Origin: Rhodopirellula baltica
GTDB taxonomy: Bacteria > Planctomycetota > Planctomycetia > Pirellulales > Pirellulaceae
Reading direction: 5' to 3'
Assembly (NCBI GenBank): GCA_002901265.1
Contig: PPHI01000004.1
Coordinates: forward strand, 19,446-83,445
DNA length: 64,000 nt
In this document: positions 25,607 through 35,900 of the stretch, one piece after another
Layout: each line of letters starts with the position of its first letter
Position numbering within the stretch: position 1 is the first letter of the stretch
Program-made: the position numbers and the translations under genes
The notes under the pieces: generated by a model
What the model was told of the DNA's origin: nothing
Database searches by the model: none
The model's input: only the letters and a program-made list of their open reading frames with translations

Positions 25607-27666
25607 TTAAAAGAAGAACTTGCAAAGCCATTCGTAGATTTCGTGAAAGAACACGAACCCACTTGGCTCACGCCCGCAGTGAATCTTTGCCAAGACGGAC
25701 GATCCCGGTGGTGGGGCCATCTTCTTGAGCGATTCGGGGTCCGGATACGCTTCCATCTCGATGATGCGCCGTGCTCTTCATGCGACTCTGCCCGAGGCGA
25801 AATGTTCGCAATCGGCAGACTGGCCGTTAACGGATCCATCGTCGGATCCAATTGCATGATGTACGTCACTTCCAAAGCGTCGGTGACGTTGTTTTCGCGG
25901 ATGAATTCGTCGAGGTGACCTTCGCGTTTTTCTGGCAACGCGATCCGCAGTTCGTATGGCTGATCCAAGTCGGCGATTTCCAACAGCACTTGGCCAGTCA
26001 TGATCGGGCGGCTTCGCAGCGTGTTCTCCACATCAAACGTGGTCACGACGCCGTTGATGGGCGAACGAACCTGCAGCTCTTCGCGGCGTTTTAACTGCAA
26101 CTCCAGTTTCTTGCCCAGCGATTCAAGCTTCGTACGCAGTTCGCCTTCTTGACCTTGAAGTGCCAGCAGGTCAGCACGATCCATTTCACGCCGACCGATC
26201 CGTTGCTGGCCCATTACCTTGGCGAGCTCGGCACTTGTCGTGCTGATCTGGCCCTGCAAGTCTTCGAGCTGAATGTCGATCTCGGGGTTACGTAGCTGGA
26301 CCAACAACTGGCCCGCTTCGACCTTGTCGTTTCGCTTGACCAAGACGTCGACCACTTCGCCATCGACACTGGCAAAGATTTGGCGACGGACAGTTGGTTC
26401 CAAGGTGCCTTCGGCGGAAAGATTGAAATCCTTCTGGATGATCGTCAGGCCGAGTGCCACGATCAGAACCAATGCGATGATGCCCAACGTTTTGGGCAAC
26501 GTGCGTGCACGCAAAATCCACGACGCGCGGCCGAGTGCTCGCCACACCGGCATCATGAACAGGTTGCTGTGCGACTGGGAATTCGCGATCGCCCGTGTGC
26601 CGTGCTCGTAAACCAAGTCACAGCGTTGACGAAAGATCTCGCGGGGGATGTCGGTTTCAATCTGTTCGACGATCAGTGCCCCGATGACTTCACCGCGGTG
26701 AGCATTGTCACGGTCGATTTCGCCCGCGGCACCAGAATCTTCGTCGGCCCCCAACTTTCGCATCGGTTCACGAAGCGGCAAGACGGCGATGTTTCGGCCA
26801 TAGGACTGATCGACGTAATCTTCCAACGCCTCCTCGATCTGAGGCGGCAAGTCTTCGGTCGCGCCATCGTGATACAACGGTTCGCCGGCGGCGCAAACGC
26901 GGGTCGCCAAGTTATTGAGCGCGGCAACAATGTTCGAACGGTTTTCAATCGTGTCTTGGCCACTGATCGCTTCGACAGTGCATTTGCGACCTTTCTTGAT
27001 CGCGACACTGACGCGGTCACAACCGATCAAACGACGACCTTCGTTGGCGACGACATACGCGGTCTCGGCCAGATCGAGCGACTCGTGTGCGGCCCGTGCA
27101 AACGAATCCGCCTGTTGCCAAAGTGTCTGTCGGTCACCGAGCGAACGCAGCTTTTGGCTTCGCAGCCACTCCGCCGCCAACGAACACATCTGTTCGAGAA
27201 AACGCAGGTAACCACGCTGTGTTTCCGGCGCGGTATCGGGTCGCTGAAAGACTTCGATCAGACCGTCTTTGTGGCCATCGTGTGCCAGCGCCCCAAGGAC
27301 CAACAAATAACGAGTCGGGTTGCCCTGTGCATCACCGTCGGTCGTCCCGCTGTACGGCGGCACCAACATCGACTGGCCAGCGTTTGCCACGCGGCTGATC
27401 AGTCGTGAGTGCCGAACGGAATCCTCGGTATCGTCAACCAAGATCGCCGGTTCGGCATTGATTTGATACTGCAGCTTTAACTGCTTGTCATCATCGAGCA
27501 GCCAAATCGCTCCACCAGCCGCCGCCAGTGCGGTGATGATACGACTGAGCAGCTCCGGATAGAACTCTTCCGCGGTCGCGCCACTCTTGGCAAGCGCCGC
27601 GATCTCATTGACCAGCCCGCGAATCTGCGCCTTGGTCTCTTCAACCGTTTGCTGATTGACCGACAT
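25607..27666 (-). CDS. GAF-domain HlyD-like membrane protein, C-terminus frameshifted near 25,770
   Basis: Residues about 1-330 hold a helical lead ('QIRGLVNEIAALAKSG') and GAF-like regions ('LIGCDRVSVAIKKG', 'IAVLPLREP'). A single membrane segment ('LGIIALVLIVALGLTII') and a HlyD-like part with a lipoyl half-motif and coiled coil follow. Near 25,770 the frame is lost: continuing one base out of frame gives the expected end 'IIEMEAYPDPESL', 'GSSVLAKIHCGREPSGFVFF', 'EWLCKFFF' and a stop at 25607. In the uncorrected frame translation runs on into the next gene, making a false 1016-residue fusion. Restoring one base (for example GG to GGG) repairs it. It probably couples a cytosolic sensor domain to a periplasmic adaptor. 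Start ATG 27666; the frame is open to 27981. Confidence 0.8.
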
Positions 27667-27850
27667 CGATTTGACGTAGAACTCCGAGGGAAATGAATCG
27701 GGGACGTGGCTAACAAGACTACGTCCAGAATTGGGCGGTCGGGCGACAGTAGTAAATTCGGCCCGCAGAATCCATGTTGACCTGAATGTTCCGATTTGAA
27801 TGACCGTCCGCCCGCACGGTGTGTACCGGTTTTGGCGATTCAACCTCGAC

Positions 27851-27873
27851 ATCGTATACGCTTTGTATATGAT
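27851..27873. promoter_or_regulatory. Candidate operator: near-perfect inverted repeat
   Basis: ATCGTATAC and GTATATGAT are separated by 5 bases (8 of 9 arm positions pair; the inner TATAC/GTATA is perfect). It lies in the divergent spacer between the GAF-HlyD gene (start 27666) and the unknown gene beginning about 27885. Size and symmetry fit a dimeric repressor site; no regulator is known. Confidence 0.4.
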
Positions 27874-28117
27874 CGTCCACACATATGGATCACGATTGCC
27901 CCCCACCAAGACGAAGCTTTCATGAAGCGGCCTCAGAACGCGCAGTAGCCGACGAACCGTCACAACCGCCGCAGGCGTCACTCTGTCGCCACAAACCGTT
28001 GCTCAGAAAGGGATTGCGCCGCGTCGTGCGGACGCCCTCCCCAAATCGAACACTGCACCAGAGCCCACCCCACCGCAGCCCCCCGCGGTTGCTTCTCCGT
28101 CGGTCATCCTGGGCGAA

Positions 28118-28456
28118 TTGCAGCGGCAAATGAACCGTTTGCAGCGAGAAATCCGGCTGACGATTCAAGCCCAGCTCGGTCAGATGTCGGGACGGTCGCT
28201 GGAAACCATCGATCAGAATCGTGAACTTGTTCAGTCCATCCAGGCGATGCTGGACTCGCACGGATTGCGGGTCCGCTGCACGCAATGTGGTCAGCCGGCG
28301 ATTTTGCGGGTGTCTCCCCGAGCGGGCGCGAGAGCGGGGGTGTTCGTGTTCGATCACACCGTTGACGGTCGCCGCACGTTTCATGGCGGACGTATCGTGA
28401 TGCCAGAAATTCGGTTGGTCGCCAAACCACCACGCAAGCCTCGCAAAGCCAAATAG
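28118..28456 (+). CDS. Small protein of unknown function, start uncertain and possibly frameshifted
   Basis: The clear part is 112 residues: an N-terminal helix ('LQREIRLTIQAQLGQMSG'), a 'CTQCGQPAILRV' zinc-ribbon-like Cys pair at about 54-57 and a basic end. It starts with TTG 28118 or ATG 28130. Upstream, the same frame continues without a stop back to 27926 and reads like genuine Pro/Ala-rich protein, yet has no good start. A second frame opens with ATG 27885 and looks protein-like until about 27,980. A one-base loss around 27,970-28,000 would join them into one protein of about 190 residues. Function unknown; nucleic-acid binding is possible from the Cys pair and basic tail. Confidence 0.6.
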   Translation: MQRQMNRLQREIRLTIQAQLGQMSGRSLETIDQNRELVQSIQAMLDSHGLRVRCTQCGQPAILRVSPRAGARAGVFVFDHTVDGRRTFHGGRIVMPEIRLVAKPPRKPRKAK

Positions 28457-28603
28457 CCCCCGAGGGTTGCGACAGGTTACGATCCTCTCGCCACTGTTGT
28501 CTTGAACGTTGGCGGAATAGACGACTTCGGTTTCCGACCGCTATGATTCAGTCTTTCCTTACGAACCGCATCGTTTCCAGCAGCCGTAGAACAGCCAAAC
28601 TCG

Positions 28604-29155
28604 ATGACAGACTCCAAAGACGCGTCGATCACACTGCCCAGCCCTTCGACGGCGATGGATATTTTGGTGGGCACGATTGAGCAAATTAAATTCGCACGCG
28701 ACTACACGCTGCAGCTGCTCGACAGCACGCCACTGGAACACTGGTTCACAATCCCTGATGGACTGCCGACAAACATCGCTTGGCAAGTCGGACACCTTAC
28801 GGTCAGCCAATACGGGTTGTTGATGTTTCGCATCCGTGGTCGCCAACCGAGCGATCTGGATTTGATTCCTGGCAAGTTCCGTAAAGCCTACGGGCGCAGC
28901 TCCGTCCCTAGCCCGGATGGTTCAGCACAACCTACACCGGACGAATTGCTCGAACGTTTTGACCGTGTGTTCGTCGATGCACTTGGTGAACTCGACTCGG
29001 TCGATTCGGACACGCTGCTCGAACCGGTCGACATGCCCTATGCCGGTTATCCAATCAAGCTGGGCGCGATCATGTTCTGCCCGCTTCACGAACACATCCA
29101 CGCCGGTCAAATCGGTTTGCTCCGGCGAGCCCTAGGTCTAGAACCGGTTCGCTAG
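28604..29155 (+). CDS. DinB-family protein
   Basis: A 183-residue four-helix DinB/YfiT-like protein. The three metal-binding histidines are visible: 'WQVGHLTVSQYG' (about H66) and the paired 'LHEHIHAGQIGLLRR' (about H164 and H168). DinB-like proteins are metal-dependent enzymes, often thiol transferases using bacillithiol or mycothiol, but many are uncharacterised. The ATG at 28604 follows a 147-base spacer; the gene converges on the pseudopilin operon with a 16-base gap. Confidence 0.85.
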   Translation: MTDSKDASITLPSPSTAMDILVGTIEQIKFARDYTLQLLDSTPLEHWFTIPDGLPTNIAWQVGHLTVSQYGLLMFRIRGRQPSDLDLIPGKFRKAYGRSSVPSPDGSAQPTPDELLERFDRVFVDALGELDSVDSDTLLEPVDMPYAGYPIKLGAIMFCPLHEHIHAGQIGLLRRALGLEPVR

Positions 29156-29171
29156 GTAGCACTTAGCAGCC

Positions 29172-30521
29172 CTATTGGGTTGGCGGCGTGACCGTTCGAT
29201 AGTACGAGCCCGGTGCGATTTCCAATCGGTTTGGGTCCGACAGGCCCAGCGGTACGTTGGCGAGGACTTCATCAAAAGAACGAATTGCCAAGTCCGCCCA
29301 AAGGTACAAACCATTGACGTTTAGCGAACCCGTGATCGCCAATGTCTCGCGATTGCTGGTCGCCAGAACATAGGCGTTGTTGGTGCTATAAAACACACCG
29401 CGAAAGACGGTGGAGTAGCGATCGGACAGCGTCGAATTCTGATAGCCTGCCCCATAAGGTGTCGATGACGGATTAAAGTTTGTCCCGCAAACGGCTTCAT
29501 CCAACAATGGGCCGACGGCATCGAATAGTACCGGCGAATCGGTAATCAAGGCCGCGTTTTGTGATTCCCAACATATTGCGTCAGTGATCCGAATCCGCTG
29601 CGAGTTGGTGATCACGAGCGTGCCCTGTATCCGCGACGCTGCGATGGTCAACTGTGTTCCTTGGGCATCGATGTGATAGATACCTTGCTCATTGACGGGG
29701 CCATAAGGATTATCCTGTGCAGAGAGCAGCGCATGATTGATCGCACGCTCGCTATCGCGATACGGCAACATCGCCAACGGAATTTCTGTCGCTTGGGACG
29801 CAAACCAACGAACGACGTCGTGCGTCCCATCGTCTAACGCGTCTGAGTTGATAGTGCCTCGCACGGAAAGCCCGATGTCTCCGCCACAGCTTAGCCGCGG
29901 CGTCACGACCATCGCATCGCTACTTCCGATGCAATCATCGCCGACTTGGATGTCACGCTCACAGGACAGCACAGCCGAATCGATTTGCAGATCGTTCTGT
30001 ATTGTGACGCCGAACTTCAAAAACCTTGCTGGCGATTGAGCCGAACGCAACCGAACACGCACCGCCGCACTTGCGTTACCCAGTTGCCCGATGCCCGTTA
30101 ATAGCACTTCGTCGAACGGGTCATCAAGAAAATCGCCGTCGGGATCTTCAACGACGAATCCCGTTCGCGAATCAGCACGGCCTGAAAACACTTCCGCCGA
30201 AATCCAACCGTTAAACTGGCCCCCCAACGCGGATTCTCGCCAATACGAATCTTGCGATAGCTGCTCGACGGCACGCTGCAACTCGGATTCGGCCAAACGG
30301 AGTGCGGCTTGTCGATCGGCATCGCCGGCCAATGACTTCCAACGAGATGTACTTAGCGAAACTGCGGTCGCGATCATCCCTGCAACAACCAGTGAAGTGA
30401 ACATCACTGCTATATACAGGTAACCACGTCGTGGCATCCGGGCGATGCGGCGGCGGGTTTTCCATCGATGTTGTTGAAACGATGCGTGTTCTGGTTTTGT
30501 CATGAATACTGGGTTTGTCAT
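29172..30521 (-). CDS. PilX/GspK-like pseudopilin-operon membrane protein
   Basis: A 449-residue protein with a basic start, 'RRGYLYIAVMFTSLVVAGMIA' (about 31-51) as a single N-terminal membrane helix, and a long extracytoplasmic part. The sequence after the helix ('LSTSRWKSLAGDADRQAALRLA...ELQRAVEQL') matches the PilX/GspK-type pattern of minor pseudopilins. It lacks the classical +5 Glu, as GspK-type proteins do. It is last in a four-gene minus-strand operon and starts 3 bases before the end of the preceding gene's stop region. It may cap the tip of a pseudopilus or anchor cell-surface substrates. ATG 30521 is used; ATG 30503 is possible. Confidence 0.68.
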   Translation of the reverse strand: MTNPVFMTKPEHASFQQHRWKTRRRIARMPRRGYLYIAVMFTSLVVAGMIATAVSLSTSRWKSLAGDADRQAALRLAESELQRAVEQLSQDSYWRESALGGQFNGWISAEVFSGRADSRTGFVVEDPDGDFLDDPFDEVLLTGIGQLGNASAAVRVRLRSAQSPARFLKFGVTIQNDLQIDSAVLSCERDIQVGDDCIGSSDAMVVTPRLSCGGDIGLSVRGTINSDALDDGTHDVVRWFASQATEIPLAMLPYRDSERAINHALLSAQDNPYGPVNEQGIYHIDAQGTQLTIAASRIQGTLVITNSQRIRITDAICWESQNAALITDSPVLFDAVGPLLDEAVCGTNFNPSSTPYGAGYQNSTLSDRYSTVFRGVFYSTNNAYVLATSNRETLAITGSLNVNGLYLWADLAIRSFDEVLANVPLGLSDPNRLEIAPGSYYRTVTPPTQ

Positions 30522-30524
30522 GAA

Positions 30525-31157
30525 TCAAAACGCTGTTGGCCGATTGCGATGCGGCGCCACCACGTCGACTGAACTGGCATCGGGAAATTGCAATCGCAAT
30601 CGCTGAAACCGCAATCGACTTTGACTCGAATCGATTGCTTGACCATCACGTGAAAGCAGACATCGATAGCGAGACAGATCTTCTGCGGTTCTTCGTACCG
30701 TGACTTCGACCAATCGCAATGGATCATCTGCGTCTCCGGTTACGAACGGCAAACTGTCGACAAGCATTGCGGGGGAAACCGTGATCGAAACCGTCCAACT
30801 GTCGTAGCGTTCCATCGCTCGACCATCGCGAAACGTCGGCGGCGATTGCGACCAGTAGTGATAGTCATCCACGTCGTCCATCGCGCGACCGACGTTTTCA
30901 CCCGATTCGATTCCAAATCGCGCATCCCCGTCGGGGTCTTCGAAAGGCAGCATGCTGAGTTCGTCCAGGTAATACCCAGCCAAACGCTGTGACATTGGAT
31001 CGAGCAAACGATCGTTTTGCCACGCGATCAAATTCGCCGACGAAGACATCGATACGATTAAAAGCGTTGAGACTAAGACAAGTGAAACGATCACTTCCAG
31101 CATCGATACGCCACGCCTTTGACATCGATCGATCGGTGAAACGAACTGCCTTTCCAT
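30525..31157 (-). CDS. Type II/IV pseudopilin, GspI/PilV-like
   Basis: A 210-residue prepilin-like protein. 'RRGVSMLEVIVSLVLVST' carries a prepilin-peptidase cleavage site after Gly with Glu at +5 and a hydrophobic helix, the class III signal peptide. The rest is a soluble globular domain with no further motif. The ATG at 31157 overlaps the stop of the upstream gene by one base (TGATG), so translation is coupled; the longer open frame up to 31502 overlaps the neighbour and is not used. Confidence 0.78.
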   Translation of the reverse strand: MERQFVSPIDRCQRRGVSMLEVIVSLVLVSTLLIVSMSSSANLIAWQNDRLLDPMSQRLAGYYLDELSMLPFEDPDGDARFGIESGENVGRAMDDVDDYHYWSQSPPTFRDGRAMERYDSWTVSITVSPAMLVDSLPFVTGDADDPLRLVEVTVRRTAEDLSRYRCLLSRDGQAIDSSQSRLRFQRLRLQFPDASSVDVVAPHRNRPTAF

Positions 31158-32212
31158 CACCAGTTTGCCCCATTGACTTCGATCCCCAGCGAAACCCAGT
31201 CGGTCGAGTCGCCCAAGGGAACACGAAACGGCCATGGGGTTTCGTCCAAGGGTCCCGTTCGAAAGGTCGCCGCCAAAGTGCATGCGCCGTAGGTCCACGG
31301 CGAACCGGTCTCGATCACCGCTTCCGTAAATCCCGGCAATTGCGTCGTCCCACGATAAAACTGATAGCCTTGGACTGCGAAGAGATTTAAGTTCAAGGTC
31401 TCTTCGCTTATCGTGCCGGTGTTTTCGATCACCGCAGGCATCGACGCAGAATTCGAGATGTTTGCTTCGCCGTAATCGGCTCCCGCCCAACCGAACGGCC
31501 ACCCAACGCGTGCGTCCTCGATTGCAATCATCACGGCGGCGACATCACCATAGGGCAGATACCCAACGGTCAGCCTTGATGGAGTGGTCGACTCCATCCG
31601 GCGAGAGTCAACGGAAAGGCCGATTGACGTCCCGGCGGTGTAATGGCTGCGCACCCAAACGGTCGAGTAAGGATAAACATCGAAGGTGTTTTTGAATCCG
31701 CAAACGAGCAACAGCAAATCGCCTTCTTGTGCGCCAGCGGGAACATCAATCGTCAATGCCGAAGCGATCGATCCGTCACTCTGTGCACTTGAAACGTCGC
31801 GGATTCTAGGTCGAGTGCGAACCGATTGGCTTTCAACGGCAGGCGTGCTATCGACATAGTTTGCGGCCGACACGATCCCCGCTGCTAGACGCTGCGTTCG
31901 TCCACCAACATTTCGGTACACACCCTCGGTGTTCCCCTGGTACTCAATCAAACGCGACACACCCTGACCATCAAGTGTCTGCAGTCGCGCGCCGGCGGGA
32001 CCGGTAACCGAAAACTCGTTTGCATATCGCAAGTCCGATTGCAAACGCGCAGTAAGCAATCGCACCTGATGGTCATGACTGTTTTCTCCTGCCGCATCAA
32101 CGACCTTGCTCGCGATCACGATGCTGGAAGCTAACGTCAACATCAACACTGTCGCCGCAGTCATCGCGCTGAGCAGTTCAATCAGAGTGAACGCGTTTGG
32201 CCGACGCCGCAT
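31157..32212 (-). CDS. Type II/IV pseudopilin, PilW/GspJ-like
   Basis: A 351-residue prepilin-like protein beginning 'MRRRPNAFTLIELLSAMTAA', with the class III signal 'AFTLIELL' (Glu at +5) and a following hydrophobic helix. A long, mostly beta-rich extracytoplasmic region follows, larger than a typical GspJ. The ATG at 32212 lies one base after the stop of the GspH-like gene; a GTG at 32233 would extend it by seven residues. It is the second gene of the operon. Confidence 0.78.
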   Translation of the reverse strand: MRRRPNAFTLIELLSAMTAATVLMLTLASSIVIASKVVDAAGENSHDHQVRLLTARLQSDLRYANEFSVTGPAGARLQTLDGQGVSRLIEYQGNTEGVYRNVGGRTQRLAAGIVSAANYVDSTPAVESQSVRTRPRIRDVSSAQSDGSIASALTIDVPAGAQEGDLLLLVCGFKNTFDVYPYSTVWVRSHYTAGTSIGLSVDSRRMESTTPSRLTVGYLPYGDVAAVMIAIEDARVGWPFGWAGADYGEANISNSASMPAVIENTGTISEETLNLNLFAVQGYQFYRGTTQLPGFTEAVIETGSPWTYGACTLAATFRTGPLDETPWPFRVPLGDSTDWVSLGIEVNGANW

Positions 32213-32213
32213 C

Positions 32214-32729
32214 TCAATCCCCCCCGGTTTCACCGACCGGTGAATCGATGGCGGGGACGATGGTCACGTCGCTGCGTGACGAATTGATGACCACGTGATA
32301 GGTGATCTCGCCAATCGCAATTCGGATCGTGCCGTTGTCGAGCGGCTGACCTCCCGCCCATGGCATGCCTTCGAAATCGAACATCATCGTTGTCTGGTTG
32401 TCGAAGGAGGCGGTCATCTCGATCGACGAATCAAACCGCGTCGTCACGCATAGCTCAATCGGGACTCCGGGAGTTGCCGGATGATCCACGTCGTAACATT
32501 CCAGCGTGTTGCTGTCGGTATCAATCGAAAGCGAAATCGCCCGGCCGTCACATTGTGCGGCGTTGCGAATGTAGCGAACCAAATCTGCCACTTCTAAAGC
32601 GGCATTACGTAAGCTGCGTTGCTGCATCGAAGATGCCAGTCGTGGAGTCCCGATTGCGGCTAGCAGACCAACAATCAAGACCACGACGGTCAGTTCAAGG
32701 AAGCTGATTCCTCGTCGATGGCGCGACAT
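32214..32729 (-). CDS. Pseudopilin, GspH/FimT-like
   Basis: A 171-residue prepilin-like protein with 'RRGISFLELTVVVLIVGLLA' at about 5-24 (cleavage after Gly, Glu at +5) and 'RLASSMQQRSLRNAALEVADLVRYIRNAA', the typical GspH/FimT helix extension. A small beta-sandwich domain follows. It is the first gene of a four-gene pseudopilin operon (32729 to 29172). No secretion ATPase, platform protein or prepilin peptidase is in the window, so the proteins must rely on machinery encoded elsewhere. Confidence 0.82.
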   Translation of the reverse strand: MSRHRRGISFLELTVVVLIVGLLAAIGTPRLASSMQQRSLRNAALEVADLVRYIRNAAQCDGRAISLSIDTDSNTLECYDVDHPATPGVPIELCVTTRFDSSIEMTASFDNQTTMMFDFEGMPWAGGQPLDNGTIRIAIGEITYHVVINSSRSDVTIVPAIDSPVGETGGD

Positions 32730-32917
32730 GGCGAATGAGAGAAGAGAAGGAGGGAGAACCGTGACGGTTTTCCCTAACCCTAGGTCAATCTACCCCAGGG
32801 CCTTCCAAGCCATTTATCCCGTTTGACAATTTACTTGCCCGGACACCCACAACCCTGCCGGTGCAATCGGACCAATCGATACGATGCACCCTGGCTGGTC
32901 TAGCTGGACGGGGTTGG

Positions 32918-35900
32918 CTAGCTGGCGACCCGACTGCCGTCCCACCACGCGTCATTGCGATCCCAAACTTCGTCGGGGATGTTTTCTTCGTCGCTATTTT
33001 CGTTCCACTGTGGTTCGGAACCTGATTTGAACTCACCATTGATCCGAGCCGCGGCACGCTCGTCAGAACTGATTTGGCCGTCGGCTGGCTCTCGTTGGAA
33101 CCAGGCCCATCCGATCGAGGATCGTTGTTCTTGTTGGGGGAGTTCGTCATCATCGAAGTCGTCTTCAAATGACTCTTCGTCAAGCTCGATCACAATCGGC
33201 TTTGGACGCTTTGGCTTCTCTGGCGGACGCTTTTCCACAACAGGCTTCGGTGCTGGCGGCGGCTCAGGTTTGGCCTCCACCTTTGGTTCGATCACCGGCT
33301 CCGGTTTAACGACAGGCACGGGAACGGGTTCAGGCTCAACGACTGCAACAGGTTCCGGTTCTGGCTCAGGCTCTGGTTCTTCTTCAACCAACTCGTCGGC
33401 TGGCTCATACTCGGCAACCTCTTCGTACTCCTCGGTCTCGTCTTCCATCTCGTACTCTTCGTACTCGTCTTCTTCGAGCACTTCGGGTTCCAAGATGGTC
33501 GCTCGTCCAGGTTGACCTTGAGCTGGCAACTGACGAACTTCGACGCCGATCGAATGGAAGATATCCACGATATGCGCGTGGCAGGTAAACATCATCACTT
33601 GGTGACCGAGGTCGGCAAAAGTCTGGAGCGTTTCGGCGGCATGCAATGCGCGGTCGCCATCGAAATTCACCAAGACGTCATCCAAGATCAGCGGCAGCAT
33701 CACACCGCGACGTGCGTAAGCAGCAGCGAGCGATAGTCGCAGTGCGATGAACACCGCTTCCCGCGTCCCACGGCTGAGCACTTCTAGCGGCAACGCGTTG
33801 CCTTCCTTGGTGTCGATTTTCAGTTGATTCGTTCCCAGTGGGGTCCAAATCCGTGTGTACTTTCCACCGGTCAATTGAGCCAAGAACGAGGATGCTTCGC
33901 GAAGGGTTTCCGGCTGGCGTTCACGTTCGAACTTGCCGCAAACCTCTTCGACCAGGCAACTGGCGGTGGCCAGCGTTTGCCATTGGCGGGCGATCGTTTC
34001 GATTTTGCGGTGCACACAACCGAGTTCCAGTTGCACGACCGTCAATCGACTGTCGTCCGCCAAGTGCTTCATGTCCGCCGCCGACTCGCCGACTTGCGTT
34101 TGCAAGGTCGCGATTCGCTGCTGCGTTTCGGTGATCCGTGCGGACAACGCGTCCCAACGTTTTTCCAAATCGGTTGCGGTCGCACCGGCGATCTCGCGTG
34201 CGATGTCGTCGTACTGCAACGTGTTGCCGATCATCGAGCGGATCTGCTTATCGAGTGCTTGATGCTCTTCACGCAGTTCAACCAAACTCGCTTTACTGTC
34301 GACCATTGAATAGAACTGCTCAGCAGTTGCGACACCACACTTGGCCCACAAGGCGCGACGCTGTTGTTCGCCACGCTGAATCGCACGACCGTAAGCCGCA
34401 TGCTGACGCTTGAGCTGCGAATCTTGTTCCTTCAATTCGCGACGGCGTTTAATCCAGTGCTGCTGGCGTGAAAGCTCTTCTTGCAGGTGGTTGAGCTGAT
34501 CCAGCGGACCGGTTCGTGTCGGACGCTTGGCGACGGGAGCTGACGCGTGCTTGGACGCTGGCATGTCGTCGTCTTCGTCACGCTCGGCGGCTTCTGCTTT
34601 TTGGGCTTCGTCGCTGATTTCGAGCGATTCCAGATAGAGCTGCTCGATCCGTTTGGCCAAGGCTTGGCGTTCGTTTTCACGCTCATCACGTTCGCCTTGC
34701 AATTCTTCTAGGCGACGCAAGCTGCCCTGCAAGGTCTCGTAGCCTTCGCTCAGTTTACGTACGCTGCGTGGTGACATCGATTCGGCCAAGCCAAGCTTGC
34801 GAAGCGTTGCCGACCACTCGCGGCGTGCCGCTTTCAGTTGTTCGGCGGCTTTAACCGCTTTCGCACGGGAGGTTTCATACGACTGCTGTGCGGCCGCGTG
34901 CGCATGGTACGTCGGCACCATGTGCTCCAATTCCGCGATCAACGATTCGGCATGGCGAACTCGCAAGTCGATCGGGTGATTGCTGCTGGGCAGTTCGCTG
35001 TTGACCTCATCTTCTTCCGCTTCGAGTTCGCGGATTTGGCGGCGAAGGGTCTCGATTTGGCGATCGCATTCCTCGCGATCCATTGCCGTTGACCGTTGGC
35101 CGTTTTGTTTGCTTAAGAAATACAACGCCAACGACATCAGGCCGAAGAACAGCCACAGCATGCCAGCCGTAGGGGTTGGCTCGCCGGTCAAAAACCAAGT
35201 CACACCCAGAAGGTGCGAGAACGCAACGATCAAACAGCTTCCGCCGACGACGAAGGGCAAGCCCATCAACAACAAACGGTCGATCGGCAGGACTTCGGCA
35301 GTCGACAAATCGACGGACTCGTTTTCCAGCGAACGGTAGTGCCGCTTCAGTTTGTCGATGTGTTCGTCAAGTTGCTTGGCGCGGCGCAGCGTTGCCAGTT
35401 GAGCGTTTTCTTCACGGATCGCTTGCTGCAAATCGCTGGACCGGGTGCGGTCGAGCACCTCGGACATTTCTTCAGCCAAGTGCTCAGCGCGTTTTTTGTA
35501 TTCGGCGCCTTCGGTGCGCGACTGTTTGAGCACAAATAGGTGCTCTTTGACACGCTTCGCCGGACCGGACAAGGCACTTAAGTTTTGACGCGACATGTCG
35601 GGCATTTGCGTCGAGTCGCCTTGCAACAGCGCGTCGCGATCCTCTTCGCTGATCCCAAGCTTTTCGGCGTCGGAATAGAGCTGCTGGCGAGCCTTGCTGA
35701 TCTGGGAGTCGACTTTCTCGATTTGCTGTTCGAGGGCTTCGACCCAAGTCGCTTGCTCGGCGGCGGCTTCGATGCGGCCTTGCAATTCCAGCATGCGTGG
35801 GCTGACCGGCAATTGCGTGGCTTTGTCGCGCAAGCCACGCCGTTTGCTTTTCACCTCGTCCAGCTTGGCGCGTTTGTCTTCGATCATCGCGTCGATCTGG

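Noticed and set aside
26380..27408. A 342-residue plus-strand frame opposite the GAF-HlyD gene
   Set aside because: Antisense to a recognised gene and without motifs.
24616..27981. A single 1121-residue protein made of GAF, HlyD and a second HlyD part
   Set aside because: The middle region (SHEEHGASSRWKRIRTPNRS) is out-of-frame translation; correct reading gives two genes, the second with its own signal peptide.
33260..33480. Tandem repeat-like DNA (EPEP/KPEP coding) as a possible CRISPR or satellite
   Set aside because: The periodicity is that of Pro-Glu codons inside a continuous reading frame; no spacers or regular non-coding units.
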